From Armatimonadota bacterium (GTDB taxonomy: Bacteria > Armatimonadota > Hebobacteria > CAIYQO01), in assembly GCA_029553475.1 (NCBI GenBank), contig JAKPKV010000038.1:1-63109 (forward strand): a DNA stretch of 63,109 nt, given 5' to 3'. Below are positions 42,201 to 51,000 of this stretch, one piece after another. Under the pieces are notes generated by a model. It was not told where the DNA came from. It did no database searches and saw nothing but the letters and a program-made list of their open reading frames with translations. Made by a program: the position numbers and the translations under genes. Positions within the stretch are counted from its first letter, which is position 1. The number at the start of each line of letters is the position of its first letter.

Positions 42201-42725
42201 TGGGGCAACTCCTGGCACCCCTCCACCGAGCAGAGCCAGTTCCGCAAGGCCAACAATAATAAACCGTACGAGGAGCGCCAGCACATCCTGCGCCTGCGCG
42301 GGCAGGACGCCATGCGCGTGATCATCCTGCCGTATCGCAAAGGCGACCGCCCGAATCCCTTCACCGTGGAGAAGCGGGATGGCCAGCTCCTCATCCGCGG
42401 CAACATGACGGCGCTGGCGTTGACCGAACAGGGCTATAGCGCTGAGATCTTCACCGCCGCCGGCAGGCGCCAGAGTCTCACCGCCTTCGGCGCGGAACCG
42501 GTGGAAGATTTCGGCCTGCGCATCGCTGGCGGCCCGGCGGAGCTGGTCATCACCGAGACAGGCGGCACGCTGACGGTGGGTGGCCCGGCGGGCGAGCGCA
42601 CCATCACCGTGCCGCGGGAGATGCAGCCGGCGGCGCATGCCGCTGTGCGCAAAGCTGGCGAGAACTGGATCGTGACCTATGCGGGCGGCGCTCGGCTGGC
42701 GCTGAAAGTGGATTTCGTCAAATAA
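39237..42725 (+). CDS. Large exported heparinase II/III-like protein (putative polysaccharide lyase)
   Basis: 1162 aa with a signal peptide (FFISLGLFTLGALAFAQA). The ATG at 39237 is preferred because the signal peptide follows directly; an upstream GTG at 39207 adds ten residues. N-terminal beta domain, then a helical toroid-like region (about 430-720), then a beta-sandwich with the block DYLTDHRHGDMGSLVIYA, whose histidines and flanking tyrosines resemble the catalytic part of heparinase II/III and alginate lyases. The layout parallels the protein at 5691. It is probably extracellular, cleaving uronic-acid-containing glycans in step with the rhamnosidase next door, as in rhamnogalacturonan or ulvan-like breakdown. 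The substrate is inference. Confidence 0.6.
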   Translation: MQRFFISLGLFTLGALAFAQAPKTLGTFTLHEDFGVAHPEQIVMLEPGIKLPAAVALLDEQGKPAPFQVMGDGRIALRTDLPAGATKSWKLVAAKASAVAPGVAVVERPDGYEIVNDRVGIRIPKASADPAKTPSPIQGLRFQDGTWTAVGPNYMPRPAKAMRVEFLDRGPLVVRVRVAYLYDRALLRSHRPELPEIPAGEAPYATTIEMQAGQPVILFEEACEVDISYGVDITDGLTPDRAQYRGHHANSTEAGMGPDGGVYSYTGNRRHDALVHLKFDGAAKDRWSRTTYPYLSHWDPWGVNTGFYWQLYDSRPNGSDNLFGIFAGRASRLIKPGLSGVSFDTGMVDGKPRIGLQVRFQRLMPTQFYSTHMRFGWGIYLGKKRADVKPQLEVQQMNRVMNLHSGVNLTALAPLPADYPDPKEGYGNLYAPANAWQGLADALREERKQGGKTRYQQQYNLNPYFHPILDYWADPSPATAKKAADVVTGFATAYLDTQVNGEGIYQHTTHYFMGASNMSSYVSWADLLLASAHLPADERAKLKRAMALFASCLWNHDVAPMHADCGMNWGPQNMSAMWLGTRYTFTLFLSDHPIFSRKVEEVRKEALKLLYSFTNDAGACSACAHYAGASMVPILNLLQQMQRRGVMDAFATEPRLARYAEWEMQLLTPPEPRFGGLRKIVAVGDGSTEQSTRIGQIGTGFARSNPALSARLMGAWQAMGQPHDNFYGASALKIDPTLPAVSPKLGSAQFDGWMSVLRHGWETPNETAIHFINGDYLTDHRHGDMGSLVIYALGAPLSLDWGPIYYPRVAGSYMHSMALPESVLGFPWAGDRPPLDKPAEGWSVWHGQTRHTPLLDFTESSSASADFGRGKDRAMSWRRTVRNLHPDPAHPVIVIEDTFGGNDLAGKPVISTLNMMAEGEVDTPAGVQAPELRMHTPDQNTAPEKLPSAGPVFPLPAGLNKFAFTGQWGIDWELYTDAEVAMQASLGNWGNSWHPSTEQSQFRKANNNKPYEERQHILRLRGQDAMRVIILPYRKGDRPNPFTVEKRDGQLLIRGNMTALALTEQGYSAEIFTAAGRRQSLTAFGAEPVEDFGLRIAGGPAELVITETGGTLTVGGPAGERTITVPREMQPAAHAAVRKAGENWIVTYAGGARLALKVDFVK

Positions 42726-42726
42726 T

Positions 42727-45579
42727 ATGCTCACACTGACACAACGTATCGTCCTCATCCTGCTGTGCGCCGGCGCCGGCGCGCTTGCCGTGCTCGCGCC
42801 GGCGCCGGTGGTGGCGGACGGCGCCGCGTCGCAGGCGTTCATCGCGCGAGCGCTGGCCGCCGGCCGCTGCGTGGCGGTGGATACCGAGGTGGACAAAGAC
42901 GGCGTGCTCCTCGCCGGCGCGCCGGAGGCGCCGCTGGCGCCGGGACGCTACCGGCTGCACGTCCTCCTCTCCCGCGCGCCGCTGGGCGATCGCTACAGCA
43001 ACGCGGTCGAGGTGACCATCAAAGCCGGCGATGTCGCACACCGGGTGAATCCGCTGCGCTACGCCCTGCCGAATGCCTTCATCCACGTGCCGGTGGACTT
43101 CACCGTGAAACCGGGCAGCCGGGATGTCGGGTACGCGGTGAGCTGGCGCGTCTCGCCCGAAGCGAAGAAGCTGCACAAAACCGGCGGCGCCGCGGCGATG
43201 GAAACGGGACCCGGCGATGAAGACCTGATCCCCGATATCCTCGTCAACCGCCCGAAAACCGCCGCCGACGGCACCATCAGCGTGAAGGACCTCTCGGCGC
43301 TGCCGTACAACCTGGCGGTGAGCGGCGTGCACATCGAGCGCCGCTGCCCGGTGCGCGCCTCGGTATCGGCCGATAAAGTCGTCTACACGCCGGGGGAGAC
43401 CGGCACGGCGACGGTGACGCTGGCGAATGCCGCTGACACCCCGGCGGCGGTGACCGTGGCCCTGGAGGTGTGCGCCGGGCTGGAGGCCGGGAAACCCCTC
43501 GCGACGCGGAAGCTGGAAATACCCGCCGGCGGCGAGCAGACGTGGCGCGAAATCTTCTCCACGGCGGGCATGCGGTGGGGGGCGGACGTGCGCGCCGCCG
43601 TCACGGCGGACGACGGGCGGGGGGATGAGGCGTGCGCCGTCTTCGCCGTCTCACGGAACCCGTATGAGGTTGCCATGCTCGCCGCCCAGGGGCCGAATCT
43701 CGGCCTGGGGTGGAAAGATCCCGCCGATGCCGAACGCCAGGTGCGGGAGTGGCGAGAGAAGGGCATGACCGGCGCCGAACTCTTCTTCTGGGCGCCGTGC
43801 GATTTCGGCGATTTCACCCCGCACATCGAGGACTTCTTCAGCGGGCAGACCCAATACACCCACTCGGTGACCGGCACGAGGAATCTGCTCGCCGCCCTGC
43901 ACAAACACGGCATGGCCGGCGCTGTGTATTCCAACCTCTGGGGCACCGACGGCGCGTCGGGCTTCGAGCTGCTGCGCACGCACCCGGAGTGGTTCGCGCC
44001 CAACGTGCAATACGCCTCGGACTACCTCGAATTCTGGCGGCTGATGGAAGAGAAAAAGGTCACCACCATGCACCAGTGGTGCGAAACGTGGCTGGTGACC
44101 GATGAAAAGATCACCGCCGGCGCGATTGACCACCACGCGAACGAGTTGATCGAAAGCCAAAAACTGTTCGGCTGGGATGCCGTGCGCTACGACACCTACA
44201 TCAGCTCGTCGTGGACGAAGTGGGCGACGCGGAAAACCCGCGACCGGGTCGGCGCCGCCGTGCCTGCCTTTCAATTCGGCTACAACACCTTCCCCGGCAC
44301 CGATGCCAAGGTGGGGGCGCTGGATGCCATGTATGACGGCGGCGGCATGGCGATGCTGGAGTATATCCGCCAGGAGACGTATCCGAAACTGGCCGATTAC
44401 GCCGGGGAGCTCTGGTATTGCCGCGATATCGTCTGGCCCTCCGGCGGGCAGATCGGGCCGCTCTACCGCCATCCGGCGCCGCCCGATACCAAACCGACCA
44501 CGGCCTCGGATATTGACGCGATCTACGTCTCGGCGGCCATCCTCGCCTGCGGCGGCCACCCGTATTACCACCCGCTGGAGAGCGCGGTGGGCGATCACCC
44601 CCGCTTCGCCCTGCGCTACGCGGAATACCTCTGGGACAGCCGCATGCGCGGGCTGAAAGACCCGGCGGCGGTGGTCAGCTTCGGCAACGGCGCTAATCCC
44701 TTCCTCTGGGAGAAGCTGGCGCAGACGGTGACGCTGGACGGCCAGCGCCGGCGGCTGGTGCTGCACCTCCTCAACGTGGACCCGCGGTATACGCTCTTCA
44801 CCAACCTCGACCAGAAGATGCCCGCGCCGCTGCGCAACCTGCCTATTCGTCTGAATTTGCCGGCGGGGGCGCAGCTCACCGGCGCGTGGAACCTCTGCCC
44901 GGCCCCCGATGCCCGGCACGAACGGCTGGAAACGCGGCAGGACGGCGGCGCGGTCACCCTCACCGTGCCGGAGGTGCGCTTCTGGAACGTCATTGTCGTG
45001 GATTACACGTCACCGCGGCCGCTGCCGGAACGCGCGACCACCCGCCAGATTACCGAGACCTGCATCCAGGACTGGTACATCGCCGGGCCGTTCCCGAACA
45101 CGGGGGCGCGCTGCCCGGGCTACGACGCGGTCTACCCGCCCGAAGAAAGGGTTGACCTGGCAGCTACCTATACCGGAAAAGATGAGGCGGAGGTGCGCTG
45201 GCAGCGCACGCGCAAGGCCGGCGAGCCGGCGCTGGGCGGCGGCATGGTGGATTTCGCGCGGTATTATCCGCCCGGCACGGAGGCCTGCGCGTACGCGTAT
45301 ACGACAGTGGCCGCCGATCGCGGCCGCGAGGCGCTGCTGCTGGTGGGCAGCGACGACACCGTGCAAATCTGGCTGAACGGCGCCCCGGTGCATGCCAACC
45401 GCGCCTTCCGCGCCGCCTCGCTCGATGATGACCGCGTGCCGGTGACGCTGAAACAGGGCGACAACACGCTGCTCGTGAAGATTTGCAGCGGCGGCGGCGG
45501 GTGGGAGTTCGTGCTGCGGCTGGCGGAGAAAGACGGCTCGCCGCTGATGGATGGAGTGCGCTATGGTTTTGAAAAGTAA
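42727..45579 (+). CDS. Exported TIM-barrel glycoside hydrolase-like protein with C-terminal binding module
   Basis: 950 aa starting one base after the preceding stop codon. Signal peptide (IVLILLCAGAGALAVLAP). N-terminal beta-sandwich segments lead to an Ig-like region (VVYTPGETGTATVTLANAA). A barrel region (about 300-650) follows, with GAELFFWAPCDFGDF, LFGWDAVRYDTYISS and DAMYDGGGMAMLEYI; the aspartates in the last two could be catalytic. The layout recalls GH66 dextranase-like or GH-13-clan enzymes, but no signature is decisive. The C-terminal 190 residues (DWYIAGPFPNTG, VGSDDTVQIWLNGAPVH, GDNTLLVKICSG) form a lectin-like carbohydrate-binding beta-sandwich. The family is not certain; secretion and carbohydrate binding are well supported. 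Confidence 0.6.
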   Translation: MLTLTQRIVLILLCAGAGALAVLAPAPVVADGAASQAFIARALAAGRCVAVDTEVDKDGVLLAGAPEAPLAPGRYRLHVLLSRAPLGDRYSNAVEVTIKAGDVAHRVNPLRYALPNAFIHVPVDFTVKPGSRDVGYAVSWRVSPEAKKLHKTGGAAAMETGPGDEDLIPDILVNRPKTAADGTISVKDLSALPYNLAVSGVHIERRCPVRASVSADKVVYTPGETGTATVTLANAADTPAAVTVALEVCAGLEAGKPLATRKLEIPAGGEQTWREIFSTAGMRWGADVRAAVTADDGRGDEACAVFAVSRNPYEVAMLAAQGPNLGLGWKDPADAERQVREWREKGMTGAELFFWAPCDFGDFTPHIEDFFSGQTQYTHSVTGTRNLLAALHKHGMAGAVYSNLWGTDGASGFELLRTHPEWFAPNVQYASDYLEFWRLMEEKKVTTMHQWCETWLVTDEKITAGAIDHHANELIESQKLFGWDAVRYDTYISSSWTKWATRKTRDRVGAAVPAFQFGYNTFPGTDAKVGALDAMYDGGGMAMLEYIRQETYPKLADYAGELWYCRDIVWPSGGQIGPLYRHPAPPDTKPTTASDIDAIYVSAAILACGGHPYYHPLESAVGDHPRFALRYAEYLWDSRMRGLKDPAAVVSFGNGANPFLWEKLAQTVTLDGQRRRLVLHLLNVDPRYTLFTNLDQKMPAPLRNLPIRLNLPAGAQLTGAWNLCPAPDARHERLETRQDGGAVTLTVPEVRFWNVIVVDYTSPRPLPERATTRQITETCIQDWYIAGPFPNTGARCPGYDAVYPPEERVDLAATYTGKDEAEVRWQRTRKAGEPALGGGMVDFARYYPPGTEACAYAYTTVAADRGREALLLVGSDDTVQIWLNGAPVHANRAFRAASLDDDRVPVTLKQGDNTLLVKICSGGGGWEFVLRLAEKDGSPLMDGVRYGFEK

Positions 45580-47365
45580 CGGGCTGCTGCTGGTGATGGT
45601 CGCCTGCCTGCTCGCCCTCCCCGCCGTTGCCGGTGACGACGAGGAGGCGCGGAAACTCGGCGTGACGCCCCCGGCGGAGTGGGCCTTCCCGCCCGCGCAG
45701 CCGCTGCAGGTGTGGAGCGTCCGCGGCCTCTGGTATGACCAGTATGGGTTGGACCGCGCGCTGGCCCGCGTCGGCGGCTGCGTCGAGCGCTCGAGCTGGG
45801 TGCAGGGCAATTGGATTCGCTGGTACAGTCCTGATAGCTACGACGAGCTGATGCGGTATCACCTGGCGATCATCGCCAACACCAACGGCCATGCCTTCGC
45901 CAATGGGCGGAATCCCGCCCCGGCGCGCACGCGGCTGAAGGACTACGCCGCCAACGGCGGGGCGGTGCTCTTTCTCGGCGGTTTCTTCGCCTTCGGGAGA
46001 GAATACCACGGCACCGCGCTGGAGGAGATGGCGCCGGTGACGTTCGCCGCGCACCGCGACCTGGAGCGGCATCCCGCGGGCGTGCCGCTCGCCGCCGGTC
46101 CGGACGCGCCGGCGGGCTTCGCGAAATTGAACTGGGCGGCGGCGCCGCGCGTCTACTGGACGCACGCGGTCACCCTGAAGCCGGGCGCGAAAGTGCTCTT
46201 GACCGCCGGCGGCAAGCCGCTGCTCGTCGCCTGGCCGTATGGCAACGGGCGCGTGGCGGTCTTCGCCGGCACCGTGATGGGCGACCCGCCCGCGGGGCAT
46301 CAGCCCTTCTGGCAATGGGACGGCTGGCCCGCGGTGATGGCGGACACGATACGCTGGCTGACGACGAATCCGGCGCGTCCCGGAAATGCCGGCCGCGCGG
46401 ACTACGCGAAAACGCTCAACGCCGCGCTGGCCAAAGCCGGCGGCAAAGCGGAGGCCGAGCGGGCGGTGATGACCGCCTTCCTGCGTCAGTGCGCCGATCC
46501 CGCGGCGGCGCGCGCGGTGACCGATGCCCTCGCCAGCCTCTTTTGGGACATTACGCTCGATGAGGCGGACGCCTATTATGCCGCGGTACTGCCCTATGCG
46601 CGGGGGGGATTCGGCGGGATCGCGGATGCGCTGCTCGCCTCCGGCCACACGCATAAAACGATGCTCGGCCTGCGCCTGCTGGGGTGTGAAAACTCCCCCG
46701 GCACGCGGGAACGCCTCCTCGACGCCCTGAAACGCGGCGACGTGGACGTCGAGGAGATGGGCGACGACCTGGACCCCGGCAGGGCGGGCGAAGATGCCGG
46801 TTATCGCGCGTATGCGTACCGCCTGGCCGCGCTGGAAGGTCTGGGCAATCTGGGCGATCCGGCAGCGCTGCCGGCCATCCGCGCGGTGGTGAAGCAGTAT
46901 GAGGGCAAACGTCCCCGTCGCGAGGAGTTCCCGAAAGACGTCACGCGCGAGCACGAACTCTATCAGGCGGCGCTGCAGGCCGCGCTGCGCTGCGGTGACG
47001 CCGCTGCCGCCGGCCCGCTAGTTGATCTGCTCATGCAGAACCGCTATACGCTGGTCAATATGATGTTCGCCGCGTTCTCCGACGTGAAAGGTCCCGCCGG
47101 CGAAGCCCAGCGCGCCAGGGCCCAGCGCGCTTACGCCCGGCTGCAGGCCCGCCAGCAGTTGGCCTGCGGCCGCCTGGCGCCGCTGCCCGCGTCCGTGCTC
47201 TCCGCGCTGGCCGCGCGCCTGGCCGCCGAAGACGACCCCTGGGTCGCCCCCATCGCCTTTGCCGCTTTCGGCAAGGGGTTTGGCGCGGGGCCGCCCGCCG
47301 ACGCGCTGGCGATCCTCACCCGCGCGACCGTGCCGGCGGTGGCGGATTTAGCCGGCGGGCGGTGA
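45563..47365 (+). CDS. Exported GATase-like and HEAT-repeat protein
   Basis: 600 aa. The ATG at 45563 overlaps the end of the upstream gene by 17 bases; GGAG lies nearby. Signal peptide ([18 protein letters not shown]). Residues 30-280 resemble a class-I glutamine-amidotransferase-like or ThuA-like fold ([35 protein letters not shown]), without the catalytic cysteine of true amidotransferases. The rest contains helical HEAT-like repeats ([52 protein letters not shown]). Such proteins may act as periplasmic scaffolds for polysaccharide processing. It closes the four-to-five-gene operon. Confidence 0.6.
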   Translation: MVLKSNGLLLVMVACLLALPAVAGDDEEARKLGVTPPAEWAFPPAQPLQVWSVRGLWYDQYGLDRALARVGGCVERSSWVQGNWIRWYSPDSYDELMRYHLAIIANTNGHAFANGRNPAPARTRLKDYAANGGAVLFLGGFFAFGREYHGTALEEMAPVTFAAHRDLERHPAGVPLAAGPDAPAGFAKLNWAAAPRVYWTHAVTLKPGAKVLLTAGGKPLLVAWPYGNGRVAVFAGTVMGDPPAGHQPFWQWDGWPAVMADTIRWLTTNPARPGNAGRADYAKTLNAALAKAGGKAEAERAVMTAFLRQCADPAAARAVTDALASLFWDITLDEADAYYAAVLPYARGGFGGIADALLASGHTHKTMLGLRLLGCENSPGTRERLLDALKRGDVDVEEMGDDLDPGRAGEDAGYRAYAYRLAALEGLGNLGDPAALPAIRAVVKQYEGKRPRREEFPKDVTREHELYQAALQAALRCGDAAAAGPLVDLLMQNRYTLVNMMFAAFSDVKGPAGEAQRARAQRAYARLQARQQLACGRLAPLPASVLSALAARLAAEDDPWVAPIAFAAFGKGFGAGPPADALAILTRATVPAVADLAGGR

Positions 47366-47450
47366 GGCGGGCGCGAGCTGGGGCGATGACCGTCACAACC
47401 GGCGCGGGTGCACGCAAAAACTGTGAGACAGTACTGATACTTCCCCCGGC

Positions 47451-47517
47451 GGCGCTCCCCTCTTCCCCCGGCCCCCTCCCCTCCATGGGGAGGGGGCCGG
47501 GGGAAGAGGGGAGCGCC
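47451..47517. repeat. Perfect 31-bp-arm palindrome
   Basis: Arms 47451-47481 and 47487-47517 are exact reverse complements over 31 bp with a five-base loop. Composition is strongly pyrimidine on one arm and purine on the other. It lies in the gap after the operon. It may act as terminator for the operon and belongs to a class of CCCCTC-rich palindromes that I have seen dispersed in other bacterial genomes. Confidence 0.75.
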
Positions 47518-47630
47518 GGTCGAAAGGAAGCGCACAAGCTGTGCGGGCACCCGTTTTCGGCGCGCGTCGGCAGGAACCCCCGGCGCGAAGGCGAATTTCC
47601 CTCCAGAGCTTCATCATCAAGGACGGCACC

Positions 47631-48638
47631 ATGTTCATCGCGCTGGCGATCGCCATTCTCCTGCTCGCGCTGGCCTTTGGCCTCTATCTGCTGCTGCGTT
47701 CGCTGGGCGGGGAGCGCCCGGCGGCGGATGCGCGTACTCCGCCGCGTCCCGACTGGGCGAATTTCTTCTCGCTGGCCGAGTGGGAAGCCTTCATCCGCGA
47801 GGTGCGGCGCTATTTTGACGCGACCGGGGCGCGCTACCAGCTGGATGTGAACGGCGTGCACCTCGCTGACGGCTCGATGCATTACGGACTCGCCAATATG
47901 GCGCAGGTGTGCCGTCAGCTCGCGCGCGCGGAGTGGGCGGCGTTCATCGCCCATCACTTCACCACCATGGAGCAGAGCAAGAGCGAAGAGGCCGAGCTGG
48001 AGCGGAAGATCGGCGACTTCGAACAGGTGAAAGCGTTGCTCATGGTGCGGCTGGGCGCCGAGAAGGCTTTCCCGGCCGACGCGCCGCTCATCAAGCGCGT
48101 GGACCTGCCGGGCACGCTCAGCTATCTCGCCTTCGATCTGCCGTCCACCGTGCGCAGCGTCTCCGCCGACGAAGCGGCGCCGTGGGGGAAATCGCACGCC
48201 GAGCTGCTGGCGGTGGGGCTGGCGAATGTGCGCCGCACCGTGCGCCCGGAGATCTCCCGCCAGGAGCTCAAGCCCGGACAGGAGGCGTATGTCTTCACCG
48301 GCGACAGCTTCTTCATCGCCTCGCATGCGCTGCTGCTGGAGGAGCACCCGCACTGCCTGGGGACGGGCGGCGCGCTGCTGGCCGTGCCGCATCGCCATTG
48401 CCTCATCGCCTACCCGATCAACACCATGGAGGTGGTGACGGTGGTGGATGTGCTGGGCATCATTGCGATGGGCATGGAGCGCGAAGGCCCCGGCTCTATC
48501 TCGCCGCGCCTCTACTGGTACCATGACGGCCGCTACCGGGACCTGCCCTTCACCTTCACCAATAAGGCGTTTCAATTGCAGCCGCCGGAGGAGTTTATCG
48601 CCATGTTGGACACGCTGGCGAGCTCATCGGCGGAGTAG
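47631..48638 (+). CDS. Membrane-anchored protein of unknown function (DUF1444-like?)
   Basis: 335 aa with one N-terminal transmembrane helix (FIALAIAILLLALAFGLYLLL) and a short basic-acidic linker; the rest is soluble. The ATG at 47631 is set by AAGGA and by the helix at the N-terminus. The region around DLPGTLSYLAFDLP, and the AELLAVGLANVRRTV stretch, resemble DUF1444 (YtpQ) proteins, but I am not certain. No catalytic motif is seen. Residues 60-120 have the conserved-looking FSLAEWEAFIREVRRYF and VNGVHLADGSMHYGLANM. The gene sits between two repeat elements and is not obviously in an operon. Confidence 0.55.
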   Translation: MFIALAIAILLLALAFGLYLLLRSLGGERPAADARTPPRPDWANFFSLAEWEAFIREVRRYFDATGARYQLDVNGVHLADGSMHYGLANMAQVCRQLARAEWAAFIAHHFTTMEQSKSEEAELERKIGDFEQVKALLMVRLGAEKAFPADAPLIKRVDLPGTLSYLAFDLPSTVRSVSADEAAPWGKSHAELLAVGLANVRRTVRPEISRQELKPGQEAYVFTGDSFFIASHALLLEEHPHCLGTGGALLAVPHRHCLIAYPINTMEVVTVVDVLGIIAMGMEREGPGSISPRLYWYHDGRYRDLPFTFTNKAFQLQPPEEFIAMLDTLASSSAE

Positions 48639-48673
48639 GAGCCGTCGCCCCCGCACCCGGCACCACCAAAACC

Positions 48674-48849
48674 CGTTCGTCGTGAGGCACGCAGCGGAGT
48701 GGAGTGCCGTCCGAGTCTGCCGCCGGTTGCGTCCACGCACCAGGAGGACAGTCCCGGTGAAAAGCCTGTGGATCATCTGGTCACGACGTTCAGGGGGACA
48801 GTCCCCGTTTTGACGGCACTCCGCTCCGCTGCGTGCCTCACGACGAACG
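48674..48849. mobile_element. MITE/REPIN-like element with 38-bp terminal inverted repeats
   Basis: Outer arms 48674-48711 and 48812-48849 are 38-bp inverted repeats with one mismatch. Inside lie two 15-base direct repeats of CAGGRGGACAGTCCC type (48741-48755 and 48791-48805), exactly 50 bp apart. The total is 176 bp, with no gene inside. The GGGGACAGTCCCC-type core is reminiscent of sequences linked to REP-associated (Y1) transposases; none is encoded in the window, so it would be non-autonomous. Confidence 0.6.
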
Positions 48850-48939
48850 AGATGGTATGCTGACCTTGCCTATATTCGCAGCCCCAAGCACTCCATTGGT
48901 AAACAAGCGTTTTTATGCTGGATTCCCGCCATGCCCGTC

Positions 48940-51000
48940 CTACCGCCAGGCCGCTGCCGCCGACAGCAGCGCGTCCAGCGTCATCGTCCAGCGCAGGAGG
49001 TAGTAGGCGCGCAGCAGGGCGGCGGCGGGAAGGGCCGGGTCGGCGTCGGCGCTGCCGCGGGCAGCATCCAGCGCCGTGAGCAGTGCTCCCAGCGCCTCCG
49101 CGCAGGCAGTCAGGCCGAGGGCGTGCAGCCGCGCGGCGTCGGCGCGGAGCGTATCGAGGCGGCGGGCGGCAAGGAGGCCGCTTTCCGCGAGGATTTCCAG
49201 CTCCGCCGCCAGCGCGGCAAGCAGGCGGCTGACGGCGGAATGCCCGCGATCATCCCCGGCATCGTCGCCGCTAAGCGGGGAACACGGGCGAGCGGCCGTT
49301 TGCGGAGGACACCGCGGCGCGTCCAGCGTCAGGTTGATCCGCGTCGTGCCGGCGTAAAGCGTGAACGGTTCGACGGTGATGGCCCCCGCGCGCAGCCGCA
49401 GCAGGCCGAGCAGGCGCGTGCCGGGGGTGGGGCGCCAGCCTTCCAGCGTGGCGATGGCGCCCTGGTATTCGGCGGTATAGGGGAGCACCAGGCACACCCC
49501 GCGATCGTCGGCATCGAAGACCGGGCGCACCAGCTCCTGGCGCACGTCGTCAAAGCTGGCGTCTTCCCAGCGCGCCGGCTGCAGCAGCACCAGCGCCCCC
49601 CGCTCGTCGCCGTCGCGAAAGCCGTCGCCGAACGCGGTCAGCGCGCGGTCGGTGAGGGCGCGCCAGTCGGTACTGATCGGCAGCCCGGCAGGCCAGCCGG
49701 CATCGCCGATGATCAGTGCCTGCGTGGCGGCGCGCCCGGACAGGCGGCCGATGGCGTTGCGCCAGGCCGGCATCAACCGCAGGCGGCTGCGGGCGGCCTC
49801 GCCGGGGCATGCGCAGCCCGGCCAGGGACCGTCCGCCAGGTAGCGGCGGGCTGGGTCGAACTGTTCGGCCTGCTCAGCCGGGCGCGCATCGCTCCAGGTG
49901 GCCCAGGCGTGGCTCACCGCGTCCCAGAAGTAGACGGTGAGGCCGACGTAGCCGCTGCGCGTGCGCCAGCGCCGCGCGCCCATGCCGGCCAACTCCAGCG
50001 TGCCGATGTCGTCATAGCGCGAGCGGTGTTCGCCGACCAGTCGCGCGGTAGGCCGGGCGGCCAGCGCCAGCCGCAGCGCCGCTGCCTGCGCCGCCGCTCC
50101 CAGCAGGTTGTGGGTATCGGCCGCCGCACTGCGCGCCAGCAGCAGGCGGGTTTCCTCCGCCAGCGTCTCCAGCAGGCGCTCCAGCCGCGGCAGGTCCACC
50201 CCGTGCGCGGAGACGGCCAGCGTCTGCATGCGCTCGACGGTGGCGTCCGCCGCGCACGAAAAGCCGTGGATGACCAGTTCGTGCAGCATGCCGCCCACCG
50301 CCGCCAGCACTTCCGCCCGCGTGCGTGGCGCGCCGGAAGCGGCTTCCAGCATCGCCGCAGCTTCGGCGACGATTGCGCGCCCGTGCCGGGCCTGTACGCC
50401 GAGTATCGCCAGTACGCGGTGCTCGCATGGCCCGGCGGCATGGCAGCCACAGAGCATGCCGTCGAACCCCGCGCCGGGGAACCAGCGGCAGGTGATCTGC
50501 AGCGCCGGGATGGCGATCGTCAGCGGTGCGCCGCCTTCAATGACGACCTCCAGGCCGTTGGCGAGCCGCCGCAGCGCCTTGCGAAAGAGCGGTTTACCGG
50601 CCCACTTCTGGAGGGTGGCGTCATCGAGGGCGAGGACTTCGGGCAGCGCGGAGGCGGGGGAACCCGCGGATGGAGAATCCGTGATCCCCGGTTCCGGCGC
50701 GACGGCGTCTCGCCCGCCAGAGCGCATGGCGAGGATGGCGACGAGGATATGCCGGCAGGCGCCGCCGGCGGGACAGGTGCAGGACGCGCGCTGGGGCGCG
50801 TCGGGCAGGGTGACGGTGGCGTCGCCCACCGCGAGCTGCAGGGTGTCGCCCGTCTCGCCGATCACCGTCACGGCGGTGGTGTCCAGATCTTTATAGGCGC
50901 GGCGCAGCAGCCCGCGGTTCGCCAGGGCTTCAAGCGCGGCGTCATCGAAGAGCGCCAGTTGGGCGCGTATGCGTGTCAGGAGAGGGCGTTGTCCATCCAT
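48940..51000 (-). CDS. Double SWIM zinc-finger protein of the MoxR-VWA-DUF5682 module
   Basis: 686 aa. Two zinc motifs of the form C-x-C-x5-C-x-H are exactly spaced in the N-terminal third: C74-C76-C82-H84 (SCTCPAGGACRH) and C184-C186-C192-H194 (CGCHAAGPCEH). SWIM domains bind DNA or protein. The rest is long, alanine/leucine-rich and includes WPGCACPGEAARSRLRLMPAW and a YLLRWTMTLDALL C-terminal helix; no enzyme motif is seen. The start at 51000 lies 25 bp inside the VWA gene, so translation is probably coupled. It is the last gene of a module MoxR - DUF5682 - VWA - SWIM. It may recognise a target for the AAA+/VWA machine. Confidence 0.85.
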   Translation of the reverse strand: MDGQRPLLTRIRAQLALFDDAALEALANRGLLRRAYKDLDTTAVTVIGETGDTLQLAVGDATVTLPDAPQRASCTCPAGGACRHILVAILAMRSGGRDAVAPEPGITDSPSAGSPASALPEVLALDDATLQKWAGKPLFRKALRRLANGLEVVIEGGAPLTIAIPALQITCRWFPGAGFDGMLCGCHAAGPCEHRVLAILGVQARHGRAIVAEAAAMLEAASGAPRTRAEVLAAVGGMLHELVIHGFSCAADATVERMQTLAVSAHGVDLPRLERLLETLAEETRLLLARSAAADTHNLLGAAAQAAALRLALAARPTARLVGEHRSRYDDIGTLELAGMGARRWRTRSGYVGLTVYFWDAVSHAWATWSDARPAEQAEQFDPARRYLADGPWPGCACPGEAARSRLRLMPAWRNAIGRLSGRAATQALIIGDAGWPAGLPISTDWRALTDRALTAFGDGFRDGDERGALVLLQPARWEDASFDDVRQELVRPVFDADDRGVCLVLPYTAEYQGAIATLEGWRPTPGTRLLGLLRLRAGAITVEPFTLYAGTTRINLTLDAPRCPPQTAARPCSPLSGDDAGDDRGHSAVSRLLAALAAELEILAESGLLAARRLDTLRADAARLHALGLTACAEALGALLTALDAARGSADADPALPAAALLRAYYLLRWTMTLDALLSAAAAWR

